Shown piece by piece: positions 33,675 to 41,475 of a stretch of 64,000 nt of DNA. Each line of letters begins with the position of its first letter. Positions within the stretch are counted from its first letter, which is position 1. The notes beneath the pieces were generated by a model, which did no database searches, had not been told where the DNA came from, and saw nothing but the letters and a program-made list of their open reading frames with translations. Position numbers and translations under genes: made by a program. The DNA is from Bradyrhizobium guangdongense. Lineage in GTDB: Bacteria; Pseudomonadota; Alphaproteobacteria; Rhizobiales; Xanthobacteraceae. Where the stretch lies: contig NZ_CP030051.1 in the NCBI RefSeq assembly GCF_004114975.1, positions 6,909,501-6,973,500 on the forward strand. Reading direction: 5' to 3'.

Positions 33675-34694
33675 TTACTTGGCGAGAAGCGCTGCGATCT
33701 CAGCCTTGAGAAAGGCCTTGTCACGCGGATTGCTGATGGGGTTGCCTGCGCGATGGCCGTGCGGCGACGGGATCGGGTGCAGCACAGCCGATTTCGCGTT
33801 GACGAGTCTTGCAAGCTCATCCTCATTGTCGCGAACGTCGAAATAGCGATCGGTCGCGCCCGGCATCAGCAGCATGTGAGCCTTGATCGCTCCCAGCGCC
33901 CGGTCGAGATTGCCGCCGAAGGTCGTGCAGCGGCTGATGTCGCCGCGCTGCCAGATTCCGACCTGCGCCAGCAGATCATTGCCGTCGCGCCGGGCAAAGG
34001 TCGTGTCCCAGTTGCGGACGAGATAATCCTCCAGCGAAGTGAAGCCCGCCTCGCGCCAGAGCTCGTCGCGATAGAAGCCATGAGACATCGCCCAGCCGGC
34101 ATAGACGCGGCCCATGGCGCGATAGCCGGCGACGGGCTTTTCGACGAAGCGGCCGTCGCGGAAGGCGGGATCGCCTGTCAGCGCAGCCTTCACACCCTCC
34201 AGAAAGACGTGATTGTAGGGCGCACAACGCGCACTGCCGCAGACCACCGCCGCACGCGCGACCATCTCTGGATGCAGCGCAGCCCAGTGATAGGCCTGCA
34301 TGCCGCCCATCGACCAGCCATAGACCAGCGCGAGTTTTGTAACGCCGAAGCGCTCGGCCAGCAGCCGCTGCTGGACCGCAATCGCGTCGTGGTAGGTGAG
34401 CTCCGGAAACGGTGCCCCGCCGGAATTTGACGGTGAGGACGACAGGCCGTTGCCGAACAGGTTCGGGATGATGATGAAATAGTTGGTGGGGTCGAGCACG
34501 CCCTCGGGGCCGATCAGCCACTCAGTGTCGAAGTGCTGCGCGCTGAACGAGGTGGGATAGAGGATGACGTTGTCCTTGGCCGCATTCAGCGAGCCGTAGG
34601 TCTTGTAGGCGAGGTTCATCGCAGGGAAGACAGCGCCCGATTGCAGCGTGACGTCACCGGCTTCAAATATCTCGTAGTCGCGCTGCCCGGTCAT
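33675..34694 (-). CDS. MetX-like alpha/beta hydrolase (homoserine acetyltransferase fold)
   Basis: A 339-aa protein of the MetX-type alpha/beta-hydrolase family. The nucleophile elbow is YGWSMGGMQAYHWAALHPEM; the Asp (MPGATDRYFDVRDNEDELAR) and His (PIPSPHGHRAGNPIS) complete the triad. It lacks the long lid segment of true homoserine O-acetyltransferases, so a hydrolase or other acyltransferase role is more likely than methionine synthesis. An inverted repeat lies 92-106 bases upstream of the ATG. Confidence 0.85.
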   Translation of the reverse strand: MTGQRDYEIFEAGDVTLQSGAVFPAMNLAYKTYGSLNAAKDNVILYPTSFSAQHFDTEWLIGPEGVLDPTNYFIIIPNLFGNGLSSSPSNSGGAPFPELTYHDAIAVQQRLLAERFGVTKLALVYGWSMGGMQAYHWAALHPEMVARAAVVCGSARCAPYNHVFLEGVKAALTGDPAFRDGRFVEKPVAGYRAMGRVYAGWAMSHGFYRDELWREAGFTSLEDYLVRNWDTTFARRDGNDLLAQVGIWQRGDISRCTTFGGNLDRALGAIKAHMLLMPGATDRYFDVRDNEDELARLVNAKSAVLHPIPSPHGHRAGNPISNPRDKAFLKAEIAALLAK

Positions 34695-34785
34695 GCGTCC
34701 AACTCCCGTTCACGGGCCCACCGCAACAGCAATGCATTGATCGTGCCGGACCGAAAAACGCATCGTTGCGCCGCGCCTCAATAAC

Positions 34786-34800
34786 TGTACTTATAGTACA
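34786..34800. promoter_or_regulatory. operator-like inverted repeat upstream of the MetX-like gene
   Basis: TGTACT-tat-AGTACA is a perfect inverted repeat in an AT-rich patch. Its form resembles HxlR/MarR-type sites. No such regulator gene is adjacent. Confidence 0.4.
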
Positions 34801-34841
34801 ATAATAGATCAAGGCAAACAGAATTCTGGCTGCCGCCCGGC

Positions 34842-35645
34842 TCAAGCGATGGCGGCGATGTATCGCTCCACTGATAAAGCGAAGGCCGTCTTGGCGCCTG
34901 AAGCAATGTTGCGCCCCCACCAGGCGCCGTAGATGCGGTCGAAGGCCAGCGGCTCGACGGCCGCAGCGATGCGCCGTACCGCGGCGGCATTGAGCGGCAT
35001 GTAATTCGGATAAGAATACATGAAGCTGACGAACCTGCGGTCCATCGTCACCTGCGCGATGTCGCCGGTCAGCAGCGCGCCTTTGCCGTCGGCGCCGCGC
35101 GCATGGTGCAGCATGGTCGCGCCCGCGAAATGGCCGCCGGTATGCAGCAGCATGACATCGTCCGAGATGCGATGCTGATCGCCGCTCCAGTGCACGATCG
35201 AGGGATGCGGACGCGTCACCCATCGGCGGTCATCGGCATGAAGATACACCGGGACGCCGCCAAAGGCCTCACTCCAGTCCGCAAGCGCGCCATAATAATG
35301 CGGGTGCGAGATTGCGATCGCCGTCAACCCGCCGAGCGATCTGACATGCGCGACCGCCTCCGATGTCGCCAGCGGAATGCAATCCCACATCACCCATCCC
35401 GCGCCATCGCCAACCAGCAGCGCGCGCTGGCCGATGGCAAAGCTCGGCTCGAGCGCGATGCCCTTGAGGCCGAGATCGTCGCGCCAGACGAGGCGGTGAC
35501 GCTCGGCGAGCGTCTCGCGCGCGAGGAAGGTCTGCCCTTTCCAATTCACGTATTGCCGCTCGTCCTCGCAGATCGGACAGGATGTGGGCGGCTTTCCGCT
35601 ATCCGGGAATTGGGCGCCGCAGGTTTCGCAGGTCCAGAGAGGCAT
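34842..35645 (-). CDS. MBL-fold protein with N-terminal zinc ribbon and altered metal site
   Basis: A 267-aa protein. The N-terminus is a small zinc ribbon or rubredoxin-like knuckle (CETCGAQF...SCPICEDE). A metallo-beta-lactamase fold follows. The usual THxHxDH motif is AISHPHYYGALADW, so the first two His remain but the Asp-His pair is lost; a second His motif (LHTGGHFAGATMLHHARG) and LLTGDIAQVTMD are kept. Activity may need fewer metals or may be altered. The start at 35645 places the zinc ribbon at residue 4; an in-frame ATG at 35696 exists. Confidence 0.8.
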   Translation of the reverse strand: MPLWTCETCGAQFPDSGKPPTSCPICEDERQYVNWKGQTFLARETLAERHRLVWRDDLGLKGIALEPSFAIGQRALLVGDGAGWVMWDCIPLATSEAVAHVRSLGGLTAIAISHPHYYGALADWSEAFGGVPVYLHADDRRWVTRPHPSIVHWSGDQHRISDDVMLLHTGGHFAGATMLHHARGADGKGALLTGDIAQVTMDRRFVSFMYSYPNYMPLNAAAVRRIAAAVEPLAFDRIYGAWWGRNIASGAKTAFALSVERYIAAIA

Positions 35646-35830
35646 CGCTGTGATCCGAAAGATGGAGCTTGGTGTAAGAGGTGACATCCCAATCATCGAG
35701 CCGCAAGGGCCAAGGAACCATCGCGATTAACGCAGGTTACTTTCGGGTCCGCCCCGGCGCAAATCGCCGGTCCCGTCAGGCAGCTCGCATGAGATCACAT
35801 GCGAACTGAAGCATCACATTTAGCGTATCG

Positions 35831-37024
35831 ATGACATCGCGCCCCTCCCGCATCTGGCCTCTGTTCGCCGTCAACTTCTTCATGGCGGACATGCAGTCCG
35901 GTATCGGGCCGTTTGTCGGCGTGTTCCTCCAGGAGCGCGGATGGGCCACCGGTCTGATCGGCACCGCGCTGACGATCGGCAATGTCGCGGGCATGCTGGT
36001 CACGACGCCGATCGGAGGGTTCATCGATTCCAGCCGCAACAAGCGGCTGTGGGTCGTCATCCCCGGCATCTGCGTCGTGCTGGCATCCGCGATCATCCTG
36101 ATCTCGCAGAATTTCTGGGCGGTGACGGTCTCCCAGATCGCGCAGTCGCTGGCGAGCGCGGCGATCGTTCCGGCGGTCACCGGCATCACACTGGGTATCG
36201 CCAAGCAAAAGGGCTTCAACGCGCTGAACGGGCGCAACCAGGCTTTCAACCACGCCGGCAACATGGTCGGCGCGGCACTGTCGGGCTATCTCGGCTATAA
36301 ATTCGGCTATGTCGCCGTGTTCGTTCTGGCGGCCGTGTTCGGCGCCATCGCGATCGCTTGCGTATTGATGATACCAGCGAAAGCCATCGACGATCGCCAG
36401 GCTCGCGGCAGCAAGGAGGATGAGAGCAAGAACCCGCCGGATGCCATGTCCGTCCTTCTCAAGCACAAGCCTCTCCTGGTGCTGGCGCTTGCGCTCGCCC
36501 TTTTCCATCTCGGCAACGCAGCGATCGTCCCGCTTTATGGCCTTGCGGCGGTTGCGCAGGGCCAGGCGAATGGTCCGAGCTTCGTCGCGACCACCGTCGT
36601 CATTGCGCAAGGCGTCATGGTCGTGACCTCGTTGATCGCGATGAAGGCCGCAAGCAAGCGCAATTACTGGCCGGTGATCCTGGTGTCCTTCATGTTTCTG
36701 CCGATCCGAGGCGTGCTGGCGTTTTTCGTCACGGGATGGTGGGGCGTGGTGCCGATGCAGGTGCTCGACGGAATCGGCACCGGACTGCAGACGGTCGCCG
36801 TCCCCGGCATGGTCGCGCGGTCGCTCGACGGCACCGGCCGCATCAATCTCGGCCAGGGCGCTGTGATCACGGTGCAAGGTGTCGGCGCGAGCCTCAGTCC
36901 CGCACTCGGAGGCTGGATCGCGCAATGGATCGGCTACGGCCCGACTTTTTTGCTGCTCGGCGGCTTTGGCCTTGCGTCAACGGCGCTGTGGCTGGTCTTT
37001 GGGGCCCACGTGAAGAAGTACTGA
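35831..37024 (+). CDS. major facilitator superfamily transporter
   Basis: A 397-aa carrier with 12 predicted helices in two halves. The N-terminal half begins at FAVNFFMADMQSGIGPFVGV and has the cytoplasmic loop GGFIDSSRNKR in the A-motif position. A polar central loop (residues about 185-205, DDRQARGSKEDESKNPPDAM) separates the halves. The substrate is unknown. It is divergent from the MBL gene and ends 19 bases before the convergent CoA ligase gene. Confidence 0.9.
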   Translation: MTSRPSRIWPLFAVNFFMADMQSGIGPFVGVFLQERGWATGLIGTALTIGNVAGMLVTTPIGGFIDSSRNKRLWVVIPGICVVLASAIILISQNFWAVTVSQIAQSLASAAIVPAVTGITLGIAKQKGFNALNGRNQAFNHAGNMVGAALSGYLGYKFGYVAVFVLAAVFGAIAIACVLMIPAKAIDDRQARGSKEDESKNPPDAMSVLLKHKPLLVLALALALFHLGNAAIVPLYGLAAVAQGQANGPSFVATTVVIAQGVMVVTSLIAMKAASKRNYWPVILVSFMFLPIRGVLAFFVTGWWGVVPMQVLDGIGTGLQTVAVPGMVARSLDGTGRINLGQGAVITVQGVGASLSPALGGWIAQWIGYGPTFLLLGGFGLASTALWLVFGAHVKKY

Positions 37025-37043
37025 GCGCGAGGAGAAAGACCCT

Positions 37044-38657
37044 TCACGTCTCAAAATTCTTCTGGATCGCCTTGTCGAGCGTCTCACCGCCGACGAAGCG
37101 CTGGCGCAGCTCGCGCTTGAGCAGCTTGCCGCTCGGGTTCTTCGGCAAGGCGTCGACGAAGATGACCCGTTTCGGCACCTTGAAATGTGCCATCTGACCG
37201 GCGCAATGCTTGATGACTGTATCTTCGTCGAGCGTTTCGCCGGCCTTGACCACGACGATCGCGGTGACCGCCTCGATCCAGCGCGGATCAGGCAAGCCGA
37301 CGACGGCGACTTCCGAAACCCCGGGGATGCGATAGACCATCTCCTCGACCTCGCGGCTGGCGACATTCTCGCCGCCGGTCTTGATCATGTCCTTGACGCG
37401 ATCGACCACCGTGATGTGACCCTCGTCATCGACGGTGGCGAGATCGCCGGAGTGAAACCAGCCGCCGGAAAACGCCGCCGCGGTTTTGACCGGATCATTG
37501 TAATAGCCGGAGAGCAGATGCGGCGAGCGGTGCACGATCTCGCCGACCTCACCGACCTTCACGTCTTCCATCGACGCGTTAACCACCCGCGTCTCCACGT
37601 TGAGCACGGGCTTGCCGGCCGAGCCGGCCTTGCGAAGCTGGTCCTCAGGCCGCAACACGGTCGCAAGCGGCGCGATCTCGGTCTGGCCGTAGAAGTTCCA
37701 GAATTTCACGGCGGGCAGGCGTCGCTGCAATTCAAGCAAGACTTCCACCGGCATGATCGAGGCGCCGTAATAGCCCTTCTGCAGGCTCGAGAGATCGGTC
37801 TTGTCGAAGTCAGGCGAACGCAGCATCGCGATCCAGATCGTCGGGGGCGCGAAGAAGGAGGTGATCTTGTGCGTCTGGATCAGGGCGAGGATGTTGTCGG
37901 CGGTCGGCTTGCCGGTGATGACGCCGGAGGCGCCGAGATAGATTTGCGGCCCCAAGAAGACATCGAGCTGGGCGCAATGATAGAGCGGCAGCGCGTGCAG
38001 GAATTTGTCGTCCACGCTCATGCCGCCGTCGACGATGCAGCTCACATATTGCCACATCACGGCTTCATGGGTCAGCATCGCCCCCTTGGGAAGGGATTCC
38101 GTGCCGCTGGTGTAGACGATCTGCGCAAGATCCCGGCTGTCGACCGACGCCTCCAGGTACGAGCTGTCAGAATGAAGCAGATCTTCGAAGGTGGAGAGAC
38201 CGGCCGGCGCCGCCGCCGGATCCTCGCCCGGCAGCCAGATCATCTTCTCGACCGCGCAGTCCTTGGCGCTCGCCGCCTTCGCCGGCTCGACGAAATCGGG
38301 GCCGGTCGCGAGCAGCTTTGCCCCGGAGCTCTTCAGGATGAAGTTGATCTCGTCCGGATTGAGCATGAAGTTGATCGGCACCAGCACCGCGCCGATCCGC
38401 GCCACGGCGAAACGCAGCGCCGCGAAAGCATGTGAATTGCGCGACAGCACCGCGAGGCGGTCGCCCTTCTTGACGCCGAGCCCCAGCAGGCCGCGGCCGA
38501 GCCGGTTGCAGATCGCGTCCATTTCGGCAAAGCTCCAGCTCACGCTGCCGCAGCTCACCGCGAGCTTGTCAGGGTCGCGGCCAGCGGAGCGGCGCAGCAG
38601 ATCGCCGATCGAATGCTCGCGCGCTTTTGCGATGGTGGCCGTGGTATCGCTCGACAT
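37044..38657 (-). CDS. acyl-CoA synthetase (AMP-forming)
   Basis: A 537-aa adenylate-forming ligase. The P-loop is IVYTSGTESLPKGAMLTHEA, in which the Ser/Thr/Gly-rich loop has a Glu (TSGTESLPKG), as in some fatty-acyl and aryl ligases. NFYGQTEIAPLAT, WFHSGDLATVDDEGHITVVD and the C-terminal Lys (KNPSGKLLKRELR) complete the active site. The substrate is likely a fatty or aromatic acid. The second ATG (38657) has GGGGGA at proper spacing and is chosen over ATGs at 38663 and 38708. Confidence 0.9.
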   Translation of the reverse strand: MSSDTTATIAKAREHSIGDLLRRSAGRDPDKLAVSCGSVSWSFAEMDAICNRLGRGLLGLGVKKGDRLAVLSRNSHAFAALRFAVARIGAVLVPINFMLNPDEINFILKSSGAKLLATGPDFVEPAKAASAKDCAVEKMIWLPGEDPAAAPAGLSTFEDLLHSDSSYLEASVDSRDLAQIVYTSGTESLPKGAMLTHEAVMWQYVSCIVDGGMSVDDKFLHALPLYHCAQLDVFLGPQIYLGASGVITGKPTADNILALIQTHKITSFFAPPTIWIAMLRSPDFDKTDLSSLQKGYYGASIMPVEVLLELQRRLPAVKFWNFYGQTEIAPLATVLRPEDQLRKAGSAGKPVLNVETRVVNASMEDVKVGEVGEIVHRSPHLLSGYYNDPVKTAAAFSGGWFHSGDLATVDDEGHITVVDRVKDMIKTGGENVASREVEEMVYRIPGVSEVAVVGLPDPRWIEAVTAIVVVKAGETLDEDTVIKHCAGQMAHFKVPKRVIFVDALPKNPSGKLLKRELRQRFVGGETLDKAIQKNFET

Positions 38658-38708
38658 TTCCATTCCCCCAAGGAATTTGACGCCGCGCGGCGTTCGACTT
38701 CCGCGCAC

Positions 38709-39371
38709 TTTTCATGTTTGCGCAAACCGTAGTCGGCGCTGCGAGCCTCGTCAAATCGCAGCCACGTTGGCGTCATGACGCAAGAATTGTCGGCTCGACA
38801 AGGCACATTCGCGCGGGCGCAGCACCAGCCGACGAAGCCTTGGGCGCCGGATGATAACCTTCGCACCGGCCGAGGGACCTGCTTGCATTCGAGGCACGCG
38901 AGCTCATGACATTGCGCGGCACGGGAAAATGCACGCGTGCCTCCCGGAAAATTCTGCTTCGTTCTCTTTGCGGATGGCCGCTCTCTGCGCTAGGAATGGC
39001 GACAAGGGTGTAAAGCCCACGCCTGGATCAACAACAACGCCACAAGGTCCGGGAAGAAATCGGGGAGGCAGCGTGACTTTCGCGCGCCGACGGCCTTGGA
39101 CCAACGCGTTCTCGACAGAAGCGCCGTGCACGCGCCTTCTGGAACGTCGCCGCGACTCCATTTGCGTGGAGAAGCTGCCGCTCGCGGCTGCAGGTCTCCG
39201 ACCTGTTGTCGGCGCCGACCCTATGATCTCCAGCAAGCATGACCTGTCGGGCTTCGGCCGCTTCGCGAGCACCGCATTATCGCGCAGCCCGCGCATCAAC
39301 AGACGCATGACCGTCGCACGCTCGCGGCCAAGGCGATTGGCGCCCCCATCGAACGCGGGAAGGACCAGACG
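38709..39371. other. intergenic region of about 660 bases without a recognised gene
   Basis: Open frames exist on both strands, but their translations lack domain-like features and are rich in Arg, Pro and Ser. One plus-strand frame with GTG at 39074 and GGGGAGG before it ends in a four-base overlap with the permease at 39372, which could be chance or a decayed first gene of that operon. The promoter of the sugar-type ABC operon must lie here. Confidence 0.5.
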
Positions 39372-40343
39372 ATGAAGCGCTTTCGATTCAATCAGCAAGA
39401 GATCGTGTTCGCCGTCTTTGCGTTACTCTTTCTCGTCTTCTCGATCTTCCTGAATGGCTTCCTGACAGCGGAGAATATGTTGACGCTGCTTCAGAACGTG
39501 GCAGTGCTCGGCATCCTCGGCCTTGCCATGGCCATCGTCGTGATCGGCCGCGGTATCGATATCTCGCTGATCGCAGCGCTTGCCGTGCCGCCGGGGCTGG
39601 TGCTCCAGATGGTGCAGAACGGCCATTCGCTGCCATTTTCGCTGCTGATCGCCGTGTTGCTCACGATTGCCTTCGGCCTCGTCAATGGCTGGCTGATCGC
39701 CTATGCCGAGGTCCCCTCGCTGTTTGCGACGCTGGCGACAGGCTTGCTGCTCGCCGGGCTGGGACAGGCAGCGCTGTTCCAGCTCGACGTGGTGCAATGG
39801 AGCGCGGGCATGAATGGCTTCGAGCGGCTCGGACAGGGCACTATTCTCGGCATTCCCACATCTATCGTGATGTTCGCGATGGCATGCATCGTGGTCGCCT
39901 TTCTGCTGCGCCAGACGCGCTGGGGCGCCTACATCTACGCGATCGGCGATAATCCTTACGCCGCGCGCGTCACCGGCATGCCCTCGCGCCCCATCATTGT
40001 GTTGCAATATGTGATTGCTGCATTGATCGGCTGCTTCGCGGGCCTCGTGATGGCCGCATCGGTCAATTCGATGCCGACCCGCGTCTTCAACTCGACGCTG
40101 ATCTACGACGTGATCCTGGTGGTCGTGCTCGGCGGCATCGGCCTGTCAGGCGGCCGCGGCGGCGTGCTGAACGTCATCATCGGCACGCTGCTGATCGGCA
40201 CCATGCTCAACGGCATGACCATCATGGACATTTCCTACGCCGGGCAAAATCTTATCAAAGGCGTGGTCCTGCTGCTCGCCGTCATCACGGACTCTTTCCT
40301 GAATCCGCGCAACGAAGAAACGGCACAGCAGGGCGATATCTGA
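39372..40343 (+). CDS. ABC transporter permease, RbsC type
   Basis: A 323-aa inner-membrane permease of the ribose/xylose branch (BPD_transp_2). Typical segments are LGLAMAIVVIGRGIDISLIA, the cytoplasmic loop YAIGDNPYAARVTGMPSRPI and LVVVLGGIGLSGGRGGVLNV. It is the first recognised gene of an operon of five: permease, binding protein, permease-propeller fusion, propeller and ATPase. It likely pairs with the other permease to form a heterodimeric pore. Confidence 0.9.
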   Translation: MKRFRFNQQEIVFAVFALLFLVFSIFLNGFLTAENMLTLLQNVAVLGILGLAMAIVVIGRGIDISLIAALAVPPGLVLQMVQNGHSLPFSLLIAVLLTIAFGLVNGWLIAYAEVPSLFATLATGLLLAGLGQAALFQLDVVQWSAGMNGFERLGQGTILGIPTSIVMFAMACIVVAFLLRQTRWGAYIYAIGDNPYAARVTGMPSRPIIVLQYVIAALIGCFAGLVMAASVNSMPTRVFNSTLIYDVILVVVLGGIGLSGGRGGVLNVIIGTLLIGTMLNGMTIMDISYAGQNLIKGVVLLLAVITDSFLNPRNEETAQQGDI

Positions 40344-40382
40344 ATAACCACAACAACGACAATGACAACCAAGGAGGAAGCA

Positions 40383-41399
40383 ATGAAGAATTCTGGCAAG
40401 CCGACCAGGGCGATCCTGGCCGCCCTGACAGTCACAGCGTTGACCGGACCGGCGCTGGCCCAGCAGGGCCTGGACGAGCCGTTCCAGAAACCCTTCAAGG
40501 AGGCGCTCGCCGGCAAGACCGTGGCCTATGTGCCCGTTGCCATGAACTTCGACCTGACCGAGGGCTGGTACGCCGGCTTGAAGAAGGAGCTCGAGCCGTT
40601 CGGCGTCAAGTTCGTGATCCGCGACGCCAACTGGAACACCAACGCCGGCGCCCAGGCCGTCACCTCGCTGATTTCCGAGAAACCGGCAGTGATGGTGGTC
40701 CATAATCCCGACGTGCAGACCTACGCGAAGCTGCTCCAGCGCGCCGAGAACGAAGGCATCTACGTCATCCAGATCAACATGGGCTCGGCCTATCGCAGTT
40801 CCGCCTTCGTCGGCGCCAATTGGATCGAGATCGGCGAGCGGGACACCGAAGCCGTCGTCAAAGCCTGCGAGGGCAAGTCGAACAAGATCGCGATCGTGCA
40901 AGGCGCGCTGTCGGCGGCGGCGAGCGCTTATACGCTGAAGGGCGTCGAGAACGTGCTCGCCAAGCATCCCGAGATCAAGGTGGTGTCGAGCCAGGCGGCC
41001 GATTGGGACGCGGCCAAAGCGAAAGCGATCACGCAGACCGTGCTGAAGCAGAACCCCGATCTCTGCGGCATCGTCGGCTTCTGGGACGGAATGGACATCG
41101 GCACCGCTGCCGCGGTGAAAGAAGCCGGCCTGACCGGAAAGGTGTTCCTTGCGACATCGGGCGGCGGCGAGCGTAAAGGCGCTTGCGAGCTGGTGAAGTC
41201 CGGCGCGTTCGATCTCAACATGAGCTATGACGTGCCGACCCAGGCCGCACAGATGGCGGGCACGATCAAATGGCTGCTGTCGTCGGGCGCCAAGCCCGGC
41301 TCGATCAAGGGCTCGGAATACACCACGCTGATCCCGATCACCAAGGAGAACGCCGACAGCCAGATGTCATGCTGGAACCTGAGCGACCTCAAGAAATAG
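40383..41399 (+). CDS. sugar-type ABC transporter substrate-binding protein
   Basis: A 338-aa periplasmic binding protein with signal peptide MKNSGKPTRAILAALTVTAL...ALAQ. The fold is that of the ribose/galactose-binding type I family (Peripla_BP_4): VAYVPVAMNFDLTEGWYAGL, FVGANWIEIGERDTEAVVKA and GIVGFWDGMDIGTAAAVKEA. AGGAGG lies before the ATG at 40383; an in-frame ATG at 40362 would bury the signal. The ligand is unknown; the linked lactonase-like propellers suggest a sugar or a derivative that forms lactones. Confidence 0.9.
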   Translation: MKNSGKPTRAILAALTVTALTGPALAQQGLDEPFQKPFKEALAGKTVAYVPVAMNFDLTEGWYAGLKKELEPFGVKFVIRDANWNTNAGAQAVTSLISEKPAVMVVHNPDVQTYAKLLQRAENEGIYVIQINMGSAYRSSAFVGANWIEIGERDTEAVVKACEGKSNKIAIVQGALSAAASAYTLKGVENVLAKHPEIKVVSSQAADWDAAKAKAITQTVLKQNPDLCGIVGFWDGMDIGTAAAVKEAGLTGKVFLATSGGGERKGACELVKSGAFDLNMSYDVPTQAAQMAGTIKWLLSSGAKPGSIKGSEYTTLIPITKENADSQMSCWNLSDLKK

Positions 41400-41475
41400 T
41401 CCGCGCTGACGCTCGTGGTCCCGGGATCAACACCCGGGACCACACACTCTCAGTCGTTTTCCATGCCCTATTGGA

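Noticed and set aside
33675..34694. Annotating the MetX-like protein as homoserine O-acetyltransferase.
   Set aside because: The catalytic triad fits the fold, but the lid region expected for true MetX is not evident and no methionine-pathway genes or SAM riboswitch lie nearby.
38851..39375. A 174-codon plus-strand frame before the sugar-type ABC operon, with a possible GTG start at 39074 behind GGGGAGG and an ATGA overlap with the permease.
   Set aside because: The translation is rich in Arg, Ser and Pro, shows no domain or hydrophobic pattern and is open on both strands, as expected by chance in GC-rich DNA. It could be a decayed gene, but I cannot support a call.
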